A DNA stretch of 64,000 nucleotides from Bacteroidota bacterium (GCA_023422835.1 JAFAGI010000025.1:124001-188000); one strand, 5' to 3'; positions 1-10,078 are shown, counted from the first letter of the stretch. The notes: generated by a model from the sequence alone, not told the origin. Translations and numbers: made by a program.

Positions 1-799
1 TACCTTCTTTTATCCTCTCTTCCGCAGCATTGATCATGTAGATAAAAGAAGACTCTGTTTCAAGGCAACCGATCTTGCCGCAACTGCAGAGCTTACCATT
101 TTTAAACATGGGTATATGGCTGAACTCTCCGGCGAAACCATTTGCGCCCCTGTACAGCTCTCCGTTAATAATAATGCCTAAACCTACACCCCAGTTGAAG
201 TTGATGATCATGGAGTTATCAGTGGCCGAGCCGAAATAATACTCTGCCAGAGCTATAGAACTGGAGTCGTTCTCTATAAAAACAGGAATACCGGTACTGA
301 TCTTAATCTGCTTGGAAATATTAGCTCCTAAAAATGTATAGTTATGCCCCGCCTTCGGATCAACAAAACCCGGCATGCCTATGCCTATGCCTGCTATGCG
401 GTCTTTGTCTATCTCAGAATCTTTAATAACTTTTACGATTGCTTCAGTAAGCGTCTGCAGCGCTACATAATTGTTGGTAAGGGGCAGCTCTACTTTGGTT
501 ACAGGCGTTACAAAATTATTGTGCATATCCATAATCACTATGCGCGTGATCAGCTGGTCCATGGCTACCGAAACTATATACATTAAATCTTTGCGCAATC
601 TATACATCAGCGGGCGCCTGCCACCACTGGAAAGTGCGTAACCATTCTCTTCAACGATCTGATCATCAATCATCTCATTGAGAAACTTGCTGGTCAATGA
701 CAAGCTTTTATTCATCTTTTTGCTCAGTTCCATACAGGATATGTTACCAGCAAAATATACTTCGCGTATTATTGAACTTTTATAAGAAACTTCTTTCAT
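1..799 (-). CDS. ROK family transcriptional regulator / sugar kinase-like protein (partial, C-terminus outside window)
   Basis: Reading the complement from an ATG at 799 gives 266 codons that run off the left edge. The first ~75 residues form a winged-helix-like region (MKEVSYKSSIIREVYFAGNI, then a helix around 'LSKKMNKSLSLTSKFL'), as in NagC/XylR-type ROK repressors. The actin-like ATPase fold follows, with 'GIGIGMPGFVDP', 'ENDSSSIALAEYY' and the ROK zinc signature CSCGKIGCLE near residue 250. This suggests a sugar-responsive repressor rather than a pure kinase. It is divergent from sdaA. In-frame GTG and TTG codons lie upstream of 799, but ATG fits the -7 box at 839-846. The effector is unknown. 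Confidence 0.85.
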   Translation of the reverse strand, partial: MKEVSYKSSIIREVYFAGNISCMELSKKMNKSLSLTSKFLNEMIDDQIVEENGYALSSGGRRPLMYRLRKDLMYIVSVAMDQLITRIVIMDMHNNFVTPVTKVELPLTNNYVALQTLTEAIVKVIKDSEIDKDRIAGIGIGMPGFVDPKAGHNYTFLGANISKQIKISTGIPVFIENDSSSIALAEYYFGSATDNSMIINFNWGVGLGIIINGELYRGANGFAGEFSHIPMFKNGKLCSCGKIGCLETESSFIYMINAAEERIKEG

Positions 800-838
800 G
801 GACACATCATTTAAACTGATGTTAGTATTATTCAAAGA

Positions 839-871
839 CAAAGTAAAATAACTTTTATCAAAAAAACAAAA
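839..871 (-). promoter_or_regulatory. Putative Bacteroidota promoter of the ROK gene
   Basis: On the minus strand a -7-like TTACTTTG (complement of 839-846; one mismatch to TAnnTTTG) lies 20 bases after a TTTTG -33-like element (complement of 867-871). The predicted transcript would start about 30 bases before the ATG at 799. Confidence 0.4.
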
Positions 872-903
872 TGTTTTTATAATAATATAATTATTTAGAT
901 AAA

Positions 904-917
904 ATTAGTTAACTAAT
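904..917. promoter_or_regulatory. Perfect 14-bp palindrome, candidate operator
   Basis: ATTAGTTAACTAAT is a perfect palindrome in the very AT-rich divergent region between the ROK regulator and sdaA. It lies just upstream of the predicted ROK promoter. ROK repressors bind dyad sites, so an operator is plausible, but no second copy was found in the window. Confidence 0.4.
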
Positions 918-1078
918 AAACTATAAAAAAAATTTTTTTAACTATACATCGAATATTATTTTACACAATAAATAATGGAAATTCATTGAGAATCAGTAAG
1001 AACGACTGTTCTTATACTTAAAACACGCCTTAATGCTTTTAAAGATTTATTGCTATATTAGCTGTATAAAAAAGTTTT

Positions 1079-2509
1079 ATGCCCCACGAAGCTATTTCGG
1101 CGTTTGATATCTTTAAAATAGGAATAGGCCCGTCCAGTTCCCACACGCTGGGGCCCTGGAAAGCGGCTATGAAGTTTATAGATGGTGTGAAAGAAAAATA
1201 TACTTTATCTGCCGTAAATAAATTGCAGGTATTGCTGTATGGCTCGCTGGCTAAAACGGGTAAAGGCCATGGCACTGACCTGGCTGTAAAAATGGGCTTG
1301 CTGTATGAATGCCCAGAAACTACTCCTGTAGATGATATCTATACCAAAATGGAGCAGATTGAAAAAAGTCGCAAACTAAAGCTGGGTGGCGTGGCAGCAA
1401 TAGACTTCCATCCGAATGAAGATATTATTTTTCTGTATGAAGAAAGCTTGCCTTTTCACCCCAACGCCTTAAGCTTTCTGGTAACGCTGCAAAACGGGGA
1501 CTCGTTCAGCGAAACCTGGTACTCAACCGGTGGCGGTTTCGTGGTAAAGGAAGGCGACACCAACGATCTGAATAAAAATTTCTCGGAGCTGGCTTTCCCT
1601 ATAGATGACGCCAAAGATCTTTTATTCTGGTGCATCAAAACAGGTATGCCAATCTACAATATTGTATTGGAAAACGAACAAAGCTGGCGCAATGAAGAGG
1701 AAACAAAAAAAGGCATGCTGCACATTTGGGAAACCATGAAGTCATGTATTTACAGGGGCGTGCACCAGAAAGGAGAATTGCCTGGCGGGCTGCATGTAAA
1801 AAGACGTGCTTATGACCTCAATGAAAAACTGGTAGATAAAAGAGTATACACCTCTTTTGAAGAATGGATTACAATCATTAAAAATTCTTCCACGAATTTC
1901 CAGTCCATACTGGACTGGATCAGTTGCTTCGCTTTAGCGGTGAACGAGGAAAACGCTTCTTTCGGTCGCGTGGTTACAGCCCCTACGAACGGCGCAGCAG
2001 GCGTGATTCCTGCGGTGCTGCTCTACTACATTATTTTTGCAAACGGAAATGACGATGAGAAAATCATTCACTTTTTACTGACCGCATCGGAGATCGGCAG
2101 CATTTTCAAAAAAGGCGCTACTATTTCGGCTGCTATGGGCGGTTGCCAGGCAGAGATAGGTGTGTCTTCAGCCATGGCAGCGGCTGCGCTTACCGAGAGC
2201 CTGGGAGGCACGCAAAAGCAGGCATTAATGGCGGCGGAAATAGCAATGGAACATCATCTTGGCCTCACCTGCGACCCGATTGGAGGACTGGTGCAGGTGC
2301 CTTGTATTGAAAGAAATACAATGGGCGCTATCAAAGCCATTATGGCTTCCCAGCTTGCGCTGCAAAGTTCTCCAGACTATGCAAAAGTATCGCTGGACAA
2401 AGTAGTGAAAACTATGTGGGACACAGCATTGGATATGAACAGCAAATACAAGGAAACTGCTGACGGCGGCCTGGCCATCAACGTACCTTTAGGCATGAAA
2501 GAATGTTAG
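1079..2509 (+). CDS. sdaA: L-serine ammonia-lyase (L-serine dehydratase), single-chain iron-sulfur type
   Basis: 476 aa, the normal length of the single-chain enzyme that deaminates L-serine to pyruvate and ammonia with a [4Fe-4S] cluster. The N-terminal beta domain opens with '[17 protein letters not shown]'. The C-terminal alpha domain has '[15 protein letters not shown]' and three cysteines in 'MGGCQAEIG', 'LTCDPIGG' and 'QVPCIERN' (near residues 355, 398 and 409) that ligate the cluster. The start is fixed because the conserved motif begins only a few residues after the ATG. It is a cytoplasmic amino-acid catabolism enzyme and is monocistronic. An 18-bp palindrome follows the stop codon. 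Confidence 0.95.
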   Translation: MPHEAISAFDIFKIGIGPSSSHTLGPWKAAMKFIDGVKEKYTLSAVNKLQVLLYGSLAKTGKGHGTDLAVKMGLLYECPETTPVDDIYTKMEQIEKSRKLKLGGVAAIDFHPNEDIIFLYEESLPFHPNALSFLVTLQNGDSFSETWYSTGGGFVVKEGDTNDLNKNFSELAFPIDDAKDLLFWCIKTGMPIYNIVLENEQSWRNEEETKKGMLHIWETMKSCIYRGVHQKGELPGGLHVKRRAYDLNEKLVDKRVYTSFEEWITIIKNSSTNFQSILDWISCFALAVNEENASFGRVVTAPTNGAAGVIPAVLLYYIIFANGNDDEKIIHFLLTASEIGSIFKKGATISAAMGGCQAEIGVSSAMAAAALTESLGGTQKQALMAAEIAMEHHLGLTCDPIGGLVQVPCIERNTMGAIKAIMASQLALQSSPDYAKVSLDKVVKTMWDTALDMNSKYKETADGGLAINVPLGMKEC

Positions 2510-3046
2510 CCATACATATATTTTTTGGAGATTTAAATCTCCAGATACGGTTTGGACATTGCAAATAACGAACAGCTTATTCATCTGCGGAGCTACAATC
2601 CTATCTCCTGCCTTCATAATATCCCATACAATATCCCCAGCCGTTATCGCAGGAGGCGACAGAATAGCTCTTCACACCGTCTTCGCTTTGAAGAACATAT
2701 CACCAATGCCATACAGCCGTTTAGAAGCAACCGCAGAATTACGGATTTATAAAGACGCTCGGCTTCAGGCACTAGCGGACGCTTGCGCCTTTAGCCAATT
2801 CTCTTGAAATATATATTTTTTATCTAAAGAAAACTTTGTGTATCCCTCGCACCCACTGTGTTTAAAGAACCACATAGGAAGCTATGTCAGGTAAAACACC
2901 TGGCATGGTTGCGAACATAGGACGACGCAAAGAAATAATGCTGTTAATAGACAAACAAGCTATCAAGTGAACATAACAAGAACTACACAACCAACAATTA
3001 AACAATTAAACAATCAATATCACAACATAATAATACCAGCACTCTT
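2510..3046. other. Intergenic stretch with palindromes and an unassigned ORF-like segment
   Basis: No gene recognised in about 540 bases between convergent genes. Positions 2526-2543 are a perfect 18-bp palindrome (TGGAGATTTAAATCTCCA) right after sdaA. An open frame at 2559-2807 (82 codons) resembles no family known to me and has no convincing start. At 2884-2906 a 9-bp stem (ATGTCAGGT / ACCTGGCAT, one G-U pair, loop AAAAC) forms a stable hairpin without a T-run. The GC-richer segment around 2755-2800 looks like a decayed insertion or an interspersed repeat, but no second copy exists in this window. Confidence 0.5.
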
Positions 3047-5923
3047 TTACAATCCCCAGGTCCTTCCTTTCATAATTGCCGGAACGCCATCGCTCAGCCA
3101 CGGAGCAGTCGGAGCATCTTTTAAAAGCCAGTCAAAAAATTGTTGTTCACGTACGGAAATATCTTTCCTATTCTTTCGCTGCATAAGATTGTGTTCCTCA
3201 TCATTGTAATTCAATAACCATACAGGCTTATCAAGCCTGCGCATGGCAGTAAACATCTCTATTCCCTGGTACCAGGGCACCGCGCCGTCATTATCATTGT
3301 GCATAATAACCAGAGGTGTATTTATAGCCGGAACATAAAACAGCGGTGAATTTTCTTTATACAATTCCGGTTTTTCCCAAATAGTAGCGCCAATACGGCT
3401 TTGCGTCTTCTCATACTGAAACTGCCTGTTCATACCGGTTTGCCACCTGATGCCACCGTAAGCACTGAACATATTTACAACGGGTGCGCCCGCCCAGGCA
3501 GCTTTGTACAGATTTGTCCGTGTAATTAAATGTGCAGTCTGGTAACCTCCCCAGCTCTGTCCCTGCAAGCCAAGCCTGGTACTGTCTACATACCCAAGCG
3601 CGGTCAGGGCTCTTGTGCCGCTGACAATATAATCATAAGCTGACTGACCCGGATAACCGGTTTTGTACCAGATATCCGGCACAAAAACAATATAGCCTCG
3701 GCTTACGAAGAAGCTGATGTTTAATCTGGAAGGTGTAGGCGCCGGCGCAATATAGTCATACAACGTTTCATTATTTCTTTCATAGAAATATACAATCATC
3801 GGGTATTTCTTGGATGCATCAAAATCTTCCGGTTTATAAACAATGCCTTCGGTAACTTTTCCCGTGTAAGCAGTCCATTTAAACAATTCGGCCGTACCCC
3901 AATTATAATTCACCTGCTGGGGATTTATAGAAGAAAGTTTTATTTCTTTACCTGCATGCACATATACATCCGGAGATTGTATGTAATTTTCTTTTGTATA
4001 AAGAAACACGCGTGCATCTTTTGCCTTGGTAAGTGAGCGATACTTCACCGGCTGAAATTCAGTAATATTGCGCCATACAGTACGCTTGCCGGAAATAGCC
4101 AGCTCTGCATAAAGGTTTTGTTTGGTCTCTTCGCTAAACCTGCTAAAGTACAGAGGCGATTTCAGATCAATGAATTTTTCATCATCATCTACTTTTATAT
4201 ACCTGGAAGATATTTTCCCGGCTCTTCCGGAAGGGAATAACAATGAAGATTTGCCGGTAGCAACCTCTACTTTCCAGGTATCATACCTGTCATAAATTAG
4301 TACAAATGCATCATCCCTGGTCCATCCGGCAATACCGTGATTGTCCGGGTTCATAGGCATATCATTATCCTCATCATATACCGGGTAAGGAATATCGACA
4401 GTTTTTAAATCATTTTTTTCTGCATTATAAATGCTATATTTTTTTGCATTGGCATCATATAGCAAAAGATATTTTCCGGTGTAAGAGTCATATGTATTGC
4501 CTTCGAAATTTTTTATGATAAGCTTTTTATCACCGATCAGCGAATTAACTACATAAATATCTTTAGCAAGATAACCTGCCCATTGCAAAGCAGGTGTATA
4601 GGCATTGGTAGAAATCAGATAAAAATATTTACCATCACCCTCTTCAGTAATATCAGCTTTTGAATAGGTACTGTCCTCGAGCTGATACAGATTATCATTC
4701 ATAACATTCCATACTGCCTGGAAACTTCTTTTCAGGTCGTCTTTCAAATTTGATAACTGCATGGTTTGCAGTGCATAATCTTTGTGGCTCCAGATGTCTA
4801 CATTCACCCTTTCGAACTCAGGCAAAGCTGTATCTTTTAGCGGCAAAATATAGTTTGTACCAAAAAAGAGCAAATCTCCCTTTTTACTGAATTTAAGCCT
4901 GCTATTCTCACTTATCCCCCAACCCTGCTTCATTCCTTTTGAATGGCGGGTAGCTATTTTTTGTGCAACATTCTTTCTAGGCGTATAATAATAAAGGTCG
5001 TAAAACTTCCGCAATGATTTTTCACTACTGTATTTTTCAGCTAAAAAAGCAAGCTGATTTTCTTTTTCATCAAATATCATGGAGCGCACATCATTCAACG
5101 ATCGCAGAATAGTATCGGTCTTCAGTGTATGGAGGTTTACAACGGCAACCGCCTTCTTCTTAGTGGTATCTATTGCATCTTTCAAGCTTATAGCAACATA
5201 ATTACCCTTTGCGCTAAATTGGCAATCCTCTGCATTGTTGTATTTTAAAACTATATTTTTTAAAAGATTCTTTACAATAAGCTGATTTTTATTAAGCGTA
5301 TCAGCTTTGCTTTGAGGGGTGTCTTTTTTTACAGGAACAGTATTCAATCCCTTTGCTTGTGCCAGTTTTACAATCTGCTGCAAACTATCAATATTTCTTT
5401 GCAGTGTTGTAATAGCTACTACCGAATCTTTTTTAGGTATTTTTTCTTTTTTCTTTTCAGAAATATCAACGGTATATGCCAGCCAGGGCCCGGCTTTTTC
5501 CGGTAGTCTGAAACTTTTTACATCTGCTATTTTTTCTATTTTTCCAGTAAGCAAATTCACAATAGCAAGACTGTCCTTAGGCATTTCATCCGATTTTTTC
5601 TTATCGATCTTCGCCTGCCGAATAGCTTTATAAAAAGGCTTTATTTTGCAAACAAAATAATTTCCTTCTTTTGTAAATTTGCCTGCATAGCCTCTTGGTA
5701 TTTCTGCCAAACCATTACCATTCTTATGCTTCAGTACCATGAGCGAATCGCCTTCCTGTGGGCAAATCATGTAAGCGAGGTATTTACCGTTATCACTCAA
5801 CTGTAAAAACCGCGCAGATTGCCACCCATCGTACACACCATGATCCAGGGGTTTCTTTTGTGCCGTTGAAAACAGAGGAAATAATAAAACAGATATAAAA
5901 ATGAACTTTTTAATTCTTAACAT
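3047..5923 (-). CDS. Secreted S9 family prolyl oligopeptidase-like serine peptidase
   Basis: 958 aa from the ATG at 5923; a longer frame from 5977 exists but would bury the signal peptide. Residues 1-22 (MLRIKKFIFISVLLFPLFSTAQ) are a clear Sec signal ending in -AQ. A long beta-propeller-like N-terminal half follows. The C-terminal alpha/beta-hydrolase domain holds the nucleophile in GQSWGGY (Ser near 790), Asp in 'NDNDGAVPW' (near 879) and His in 'DEEHNL' (near 911). It probably hydrolyses oligopeptides in the periplasm or outside the cell. It lies 56 bases downstream of uvrC on the same strand, and a functional link is not evident. It is larger than classical DPP-IV/POP (about 700 aa), as is common for Bacteroidota S9 peptidases. 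Confidence 0.9.
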   Translation of the reverse strand: MLRIKKFIFISVLLFPLFSTAQKKPLDHGVYDGWQSARFLQLSDNGKYLAYMICPQEGDSLMVLKHKNGNGLAEIPRGYAGKFTKEGNYFVCKIKPFYKAIRQAKIDKKKSDEMPKDSLAIVNLLTGKIEKIADVKSFRLPEKAGPWLAYTVDISEKKKEKIPKKDSVVAITTLQRNIDSLQQIVKLAQAKGLNTVPVKKDTPQSKADTLNKNQLIVKNLLKNIVLKYNNAEDCQFSAKGNYVAISLKDAIDTTKKKAVAVVNLHTLKTDTILRSLNDVRSMIFDEKENQLAFLAEKYSSEKSLRKFYDLYYYTPRKNVAQKIATRHSKGMKQGWGISENSRLKFSKKGDLLFFGTNYILPLKDTALPEFERVNVDIWSHKDYALQTMQLSNLKDDLKRSFQAVWNVMNDNLYQLEDSTYSKADITEEGDGKYFYLISTNAYTPALQWAGYLAKDIYVVNSLIGDKKLIIKNFEGNTYDSYTGKYLLLYDANAKKYSIYNAEKNDLKTVDIPYPVYDEDNDMPMNPDNHGIAGWTRDDAFVLIYDRYDTWKVEVATGKSSLLFPSGRAGKISSRYIKVDDDEKFIDLKSPLYFSRFSEETKQNLYAELAISGKRTVWRNITEFQPVKYRSLTKAKDARVFLYTKENYIQSPDVYVHAGKEIKLSSINPQQVNYNWGTAELFKWTAYTGKVTEGIVYKPEDFDASKKYPMIVYFYERNNETLYDYIAPAPTPSRLNISFFVSRGYIVFVPDIWYKTGYPGQSAYDYIVSGTRALTALGYVDSTRLGLQGQSWGGYQTAHLITRTNLYKAAWAGAPVVNMFSAYGGIRWQTGMNRQFQYEKTQSRIGATIWEKPELYKENSPLFYVPAINTPLVIMHNDNDGAVPWYQGIEMFTAMRRLDKPVWLLNYNDEEHNLMQRKNRKDISVREQQFFDWLLKDAPTAPWLSDGVPAIMKGRTWGL

Positions 5924-5979
5924 GAATATACTTTTTTGAATACATACAAATATAATTGTGAGAAGCTTATATTTCAAGA

Positions 5980-7803
5980 CTATAACACTCTTTCTTCATC
6001 GCTGTCATGAAAATAACGCCAGACTTTTGCTGCACGCGATGCTCCAATCTCTGCAGTAAGCTCCCGTTCAGTAAGCTGTTTAATCTGCGCTACAGACCGG
6101 AAACGCTTCAACAGTTGCTGCGCAGTATTTTCGCCAATACCGGGAATTTCTTCCAACTCATTTTTGAAAGTGCCTTTCGAACGTTTATTCCTGTGAAAGG
6201 TAATACCAAAGCGGTGAACCTCATCCCTTATTCGCCTGATTAATTTCAGAGAATCGGAATTCCAGTCGAGCTTCAGGGATTCTGTATCATTGGGGTAAAA
6301 AATTTCTTCCTCATTTTTTGCCAGGCCTATCACCAGCATTTTATGCTGCAGGCCAAGCGCTGTCACTGCCTCCATTGCAGAGCTTAACTGCCCCTTTCCA
6401 CCATCAATAACTACTAACTGAGGCAGGGGCTGATCTTCTCTTAACAGGCGGCTGTAACGCCTGTGCACAGCTTCTTTCATCGTGGCAAAATCATTGATGC
6501 CTTCCACTGTTTTTACGTTGAAATGCCTATAGTCTTTTTTAGAAGGAATGCCATCCTTGAAGCATACCATCGCAGACACAGGATAAGAGCCCTGGAAGTT
6601 AGAGTTATCAAAACACTCAATGTGCGCCGGAAATTCAGGAATCTGCAGGTCTTCCTGCAATTTGTACAATACTTTTTTGCGGTCCATATCCTCATGGCCT
6701 TCAAGGTTCAGTATCTTTTTCTTTCTTAATTCTTCTTTGAAATAGTTTACGTTTTTATCGGAAAGGTCTAGCAGTTGCTTCTTTTCTCCACTTTTAGGTA
6801 CCGTAATTTTTATATGATCACCCGGGTAATCTATCGGGAAGGGCACAACAATTTCCGTTGCGGGGCTGTTAAATTCTTCGCGCAGGTTTATAGCAGCAAA
6901 TGCAAGCACTTCATCTTCACCCTCATCCAGCTTCGTTTCCAGTTCTACGGTGTGAGTGTTAATGATAGTACCATTTTCCACCATCAGGTAATTTACATAA
7001 GCGATATCACCATCTTTCAAAACTGAAAATACATCCAGTGTACCCAGCCTTGCGCTCACAATTACAGAGCGTGCCTGGTATGCCTCCAGATGGCTTATTT
7101 TTTTCTTAACCAGTTCTGCTTTTTCAAATTCCAGATTCTCTGCATGTTGCTGCATTTCTGCTTTTAACTGGTGCAGCAAAGGCGTAAGATTGCCTTTTAC
7201 AATTTGCCTGATCTGTTGTATAGACGCTGCGTAGTCCTCTTCGGTCTGCAGGCCTTCGCAAGGGCCTTTACAGTTTCCTAAATGGTACTCAAGACATACT
7301 TTGAACTTCCCTTTAGCTATATGGTTTTGTGTGAGGTTTAGTTTACAAGTACGCAATGGGATGGTTTCTTTTATAAAGGCAAGTATCTCCCGAACGCGAT
7401 GTACACTGGTTATGGGGCCTATGTATTCAGAGCCGTCGCGGATCTTATTCCGCGTAAGATATACTCTTGGAAAGGGTTCTCTTTTTACCACGATGTAAGG
7501 ATACGTTTTATCATCCTTGAGCATGATATTAAACTTCGGCTGGAATTGTTTAATAAGTGAATTTTCCAGCAGAAAGGCATCCTGCTCTGTATCAACAATG
7601 GTGAATTCTATCCTGACAATCCGCAATACGAGTTCGTGTGTTTTATAGCCGGCATTATTTTTATTGAAATAAGAGGTTACACGCTTGCGGATGTTTTTGG
7701 CTTTACCTACATAGATAAGATTATCTGCCGCATCGTAATATTTGTAAATACCTGCGTTATTCGGGATAGTGTGCACAATCTGTCGGAACTCATCAGCAGT
7801 CAT
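5980..7803 (-). CDS. uvrC: Excinuclease ABC subunit C
   Basis: 607 aa from the ATG at 7803 (a GTG sits one codon upstream). UvrC makes both incisions in nucleotide excision repair with UvrA and UvrB. The N-terminal GIY-YIG domain is seen as 'NAGIYKYYD...LIYVGKAKNIRKR'. The UVR motif is near residues 200-235 ('NLEFEKAELVKKKISHLE'). The RNase H-like second nuclease has 'IECFDNSNFQGSYPV' and 'VIDGGKGQL'. The C-terminal helix-hairpin-helix is 'LEEIPGIGENTAQQLLKRF'. All domains are complete. A perfect TAnnTTTG box lies only four bases before the ATG, so the mRNA may be nearly leaderless. Confidence 0.97.
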   Translation of the reverse strand: MTADEFRQIVHTIPNNAGIYKYYDAADNLIYVGKAKNIRKRVTSYFNKNNAGYKTHELVLRIVRIEFTIVDTEQDAFLLENSLIKQFQPKFNIMLKDDKTYPYIVVKREPFPRVYLTRNKIRDGSEYIGPITSVHRVREILAFIKETIPLRTCKLNLTQNHIAKGKFKVCLEYHLGNCKGPCEGLQTEEDYAASIQQIRQIVKGNLTPLLHQLKAEMQQHAENLEFEKAELVKKKISHLEAYQARSVIVSARLGTLDVFSVLKDGDIAYVNYLMVENGTIINTHTVELETKLDEGEDEVLAFAAINLREEFNSPATEIVVPFPIDYPGDHIKITVPKSGEKKQLLDLSDKNVNYFKEELRKKKILNLEGHEDMDRKKVLYKLQEDLQIPEFPAHIECFDNSNFQGSYPVSAMVCFKDGIPSKKDYRHFNVKTVEGINDFATMKEAVHRRYSRLLREDQPLPQLVVIDGGKGQLSSAMEAVTALGLQHKMLVIGLAKNEEEIFYPNDTESLKLDWNSDSLKLIRRIRDEVHRFGITFHRNKRSKGTFKNELEEIPGIGENTAQQLLKRFRSVAQIKQLTERELTAEIGASRAAKVWRYFHDSDEERVL

Positions 7804-7807
7804 CACG

Positions 7808-7815
7808 CAAATTTA
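7808..7815 (-). promoter_or_regulatory. Putative -7 box of uvrC
   Basis: The complement reads TAAATTTG, a full match to TAnnTTTG, ending four bases before the uvrC ATG. No good TTTG is found 19-20 bases upstream (TTTT is present). If used, transcription would begin at or just before the start codon. Confidence 0.4.
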
Positions 7816-7933
7816 GCAAATACAGAACTTAGATAAAAATTAAGGTTTAGGCTTGCTGAAGCCATGTGCAGCGCAAGCCAATTATCATATTAAAACATGT
7901 AGAAGAGATATGCTGCTTACCAGTGTATATTTA

Positions 7934-8974
7934 TCACCAGCTATATTCTTTCACAGTATCAACAAATGCCTTCGCATGGTCTACCGGGATATTAGGCAAT
8001 ATCCCATGGCCAAGGTTGGCTATATGCCTGCCCCAGCCAAATTTCTGCAGCATTTCCCTGGTTTCTTTCTGTATCACAGGTATTGGCGACAGCAGTTTAG
8101 CCGGATCGAAATTTCCCTGCAACGTCACGCTATCTCCTGCCAATGCACGCGCAGCCTGCGGTTCAATGCACCAGTCTATTCCCAGTCCGTGCGCACCTGT
8201 GGCAGCCATTTCGCCAAGGGAACTCCAGGCTCCTTTGGCAAATACAATGGTTGGCACTTCTTCTTTCAATGCCTGTACAATCTGCCGGATATACTGCAAT
8301 GAGAAAATTTCAAAATCCTGTTTGCTGAGCAGCCCGCCCCAACTATCAAAGATCTGTACAGCATCTGCGCCGGCAGCAACCTGGCCTTTTAAATAAGCGA
8401 TGGTTGTGTCTGTGATCATCTGGAGCAGGGTATGTGCCAAAGCAGGCTGTTGGTAACAAAAGCCTTTGGCCTCGTCAAATGTTTTACTGCCTTTGCCTTG
8501 TACCATGTAGCACAGCAAAGTCCACGGAGCGCCGGCAAAGCCTATGAGCGGCACGCGCCCGTTGAGTTCTTGTTTGATTAATTTAATAGCCTCAAAAACA
8601 TAACTTAATCTTTCATGCACATCGGGCACAAAAACGCGGTTGAGATCATCGCTTGTTTTTACAGGCGCGGGCAGCCAGGGGCCCATTTTTTCAACCAATT
8701 GTACCTCCAGTCCCATTGCCTGCGGCACTACAAGAATATCTGAAAATAAGATAGCAGCATCTACTCCTACAATATCGACAGGTTGTAAAGTGATTTCACA
8801 CGCCAGCTCAGGATTCTGGCAACGCTCAAAGAAAGAATACTTTTCACGAAGCTTAATATACTCGGGCAGGTACCTGCCCGCCTGACGCATCATCCACACA
8901 GGCGTCCGCTCTGCCGGTTCGCCTAAAAGTGTTTTTATCAATAAATTGTTCTTTAAAGTAGTATCTTTTTTCAT
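7934..8974 (-). CDS. hemE: Uroporphyrinogen decarboxylase
   Basis: 346 aa. Decarboxylates the four acetate side chains of uroporphyrinogen III to give coproporphyrinogen III. The signature '[17 protein letters not shown]' sits near residue 20, followed by '[14 protein letters not shown]', '[13 protein letters not shown]' and the C-terminal 'GNLGHGI'-type motif seen as '[16 protein letters not shown]'. It is the last hem gene of the minus-strand block but is separated from hemD by about 400 bases filled with palindromic repeats, so it may be transcribed separately. The ATG coincides exactly with the end of a repeat unit (8972 onward). Confidence 0.96.
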   Translation of the reverse strand: MKKDTTLKNNLLIKTLLGEPAERTPVWMMRQAGRYLPEYIKLREKYSFFERCQNPELACEITLQPVDIVGVDAAILFSDILVVPQAMGLEVQLVEKMGPWLPAPVKTSDDLNRVFVPDVHERLSYVFEAIKLIKQELNGRVPLIGFAGAPWTLLCYMVQGKGSKTFDEAKGFCYQQPALAHTLLQMITDTTIAYLKGQVAAGADAVQIFDSWGGLLSKQDFEIFSLQYIRQIVQALKEEVPTIVFAKGAWSSLGEMAATGAHGLGIDWCIEPQAARALAGDSVTLQGNFDPAKLLSPIPVIQKETREMLQKFGWGRHIANLGHGILPNIPVDHAKAFVDTVKEYSW

Positions 8975-9216
8975 GTGTATTTATTTAGTTCGCCGCTTTG
9001 CGGCTGTTTTTAATGGTCACATGGAATAACTCTGGTTTTTAGATTAAACACTCATTCCTGGTTGGTGTAGATTCCTAATCTTTATGGTTATTTCATGTGT
9101 TAATATTTAATTTTTCTGTTTCCACACGAAATAACCAAAACCTTAATTCTTTATTATCATTCCCGGGTGGTATGCAGCTTTGCTTATGGCTATTTCATGT
9201 GTGTATTATTTCATCC
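8972..9216 (-). repeat. Dispersed palindromic repeat, locus A: two units and a third end fragment upstream of hemE
   Basis: Unit A1 runs about 8972-9093 and unit A2 about 9094-9195; a trailing CATGTG end fragment starts at 9196. Each unit has outer arms CACATGGAATAAC.. and ..GGTTATTTCATGTG (imperfect inverted repeats) around a centre containing CTCATTCC..GGTTGGT. A1 has the 'CTTAATCTTTATGG'-like centre (type 1) and A2 the 'GCAGCTTTGCTTATGG' centre (type 2). The first unit begins on the hemE start codon. Related copies occur at 14094, 38598, 53217 and 59674. Confidence 0.85.
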
Positions 9217-9373
9217 TTGCAAAATATAGATAGTATTTTATTATTTCACGCAAAGCCCGCAAAGGAATTGCGCTAAGCTCGCTAAGATGTTGTTTATTTT
9301 CAATTTCCATAAGTATTACTTTGACTTGGCGCTCTCTGCATAAAAATACTTGGTGCACTTTTCGTGAACCTTC
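9217..9373. other. Intergenic remainder between hemE repeats and hemD
   Basis: No gene. The segment 9244-9290 (CACGCAAAGCCCGCAAAGG ... GCGCTAAGCTCGCTAAG) and 9328-9366 have the wording of degenerate 'cgcaaag/ctttgcg' interspersed repeats that I know from many bacterial intergenic regions. The family assignment is from memory and tentative. Confidence 0.35.
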
Positions 9374-10078
9374 TTATTCTTTATCCCGGAAAAAATAACC
9401 ATATGCTATGTCAACCAATTCCTCTTCTGAAGGAAAGCTGCACTCTGAAATATTGCCTGAATAATTCTTCAATGCCTTGGTAGTGGATGGTCCTATTGAA
9501 AATAACGTTGTTTCTTTAGATATACGGTTTACTGAAAAATAACTTTCTACACCGCTGGGGCTGAAGAACAGTATGCCATTAAAATTCTCATCCAGCCGTA
9601 CCGGCGTTAGAGAAGTTCTATACACGACTATTTCCTGTAAATTAAAACCTGCATGCATCAATGCACCGGGTATAGTATCCAGCCGCCTGCTACCTGAAAA
9701 AAACACAATATGCCGTACATCACTATGCGTCAAGATCTTTTCGGCCAATAATTCACCGGTTGGTGAGCTGTCTAAAATTTGAACTTTGGTAAATAATTTC
9801 TCTATCGTTTTGCGGGTTTTTCCATTGATGCAAAACACCTTCCACTTTGGCTGGAACTGTAGTTTTTCTGCAACCGCATAAACAGCATTCGCACTGGTAA
9901 AAATCACATGCAGCCCTTGCTGGGCAAGGCTGTTTACCAGTCTGGCATCAGCATCGGTTAATATACTTTCAGTTTTAATGAAATTGTGCTGGAATACTGA
10001 TGCGCCTTTGTTTTCAAGCATAGCTGCACTTGCCTGCGAAAGTACTTTGGTAGACAATATCTTGATGTGGCTCTGCAA
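9374..10078 (-). CDS. hemD: Uroporphyrinogen-III synthase
   Basis: 234 aa. Cyclises hydroxymethylbilane with inversion of ring D to uroporphyrinogen III. HemD is poorly conserved, but 'VIFTSANAVYAVAEKL', 'VFFSGSRRLDTIPGAL', 'ILFFSPSGVESYF' and 'FSIGPSTTKALKNY' match the bilobed family. No ATG is available at the N-terminus; the start is a TTG at 10078, four bases after the hemC stop, which implies translational coupling. Gene order hemA-hemC-hemD supports the call. Confidence 0.9.
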   Translation of the reverse strand: MQSHIKILSTKVLSQASAAMLENKGASVFQHNFIKTESILTDADARLVNSLAQQGLHVIFTSANAVYAVAEKLQFQPKWKVFCINGKTRKTIEKLFTKVQILDSSPTGELLAEKILTHSDVRHIVFFSGSRRLDTIPGALMHAGFNLQEIVVYRTSLTPVRLDENFNGILFFSPSGVESYFSVNRISKETTLFSIGPSTTKALKNYSGNISECSFPSEEELVDIAYGYFFRDKE

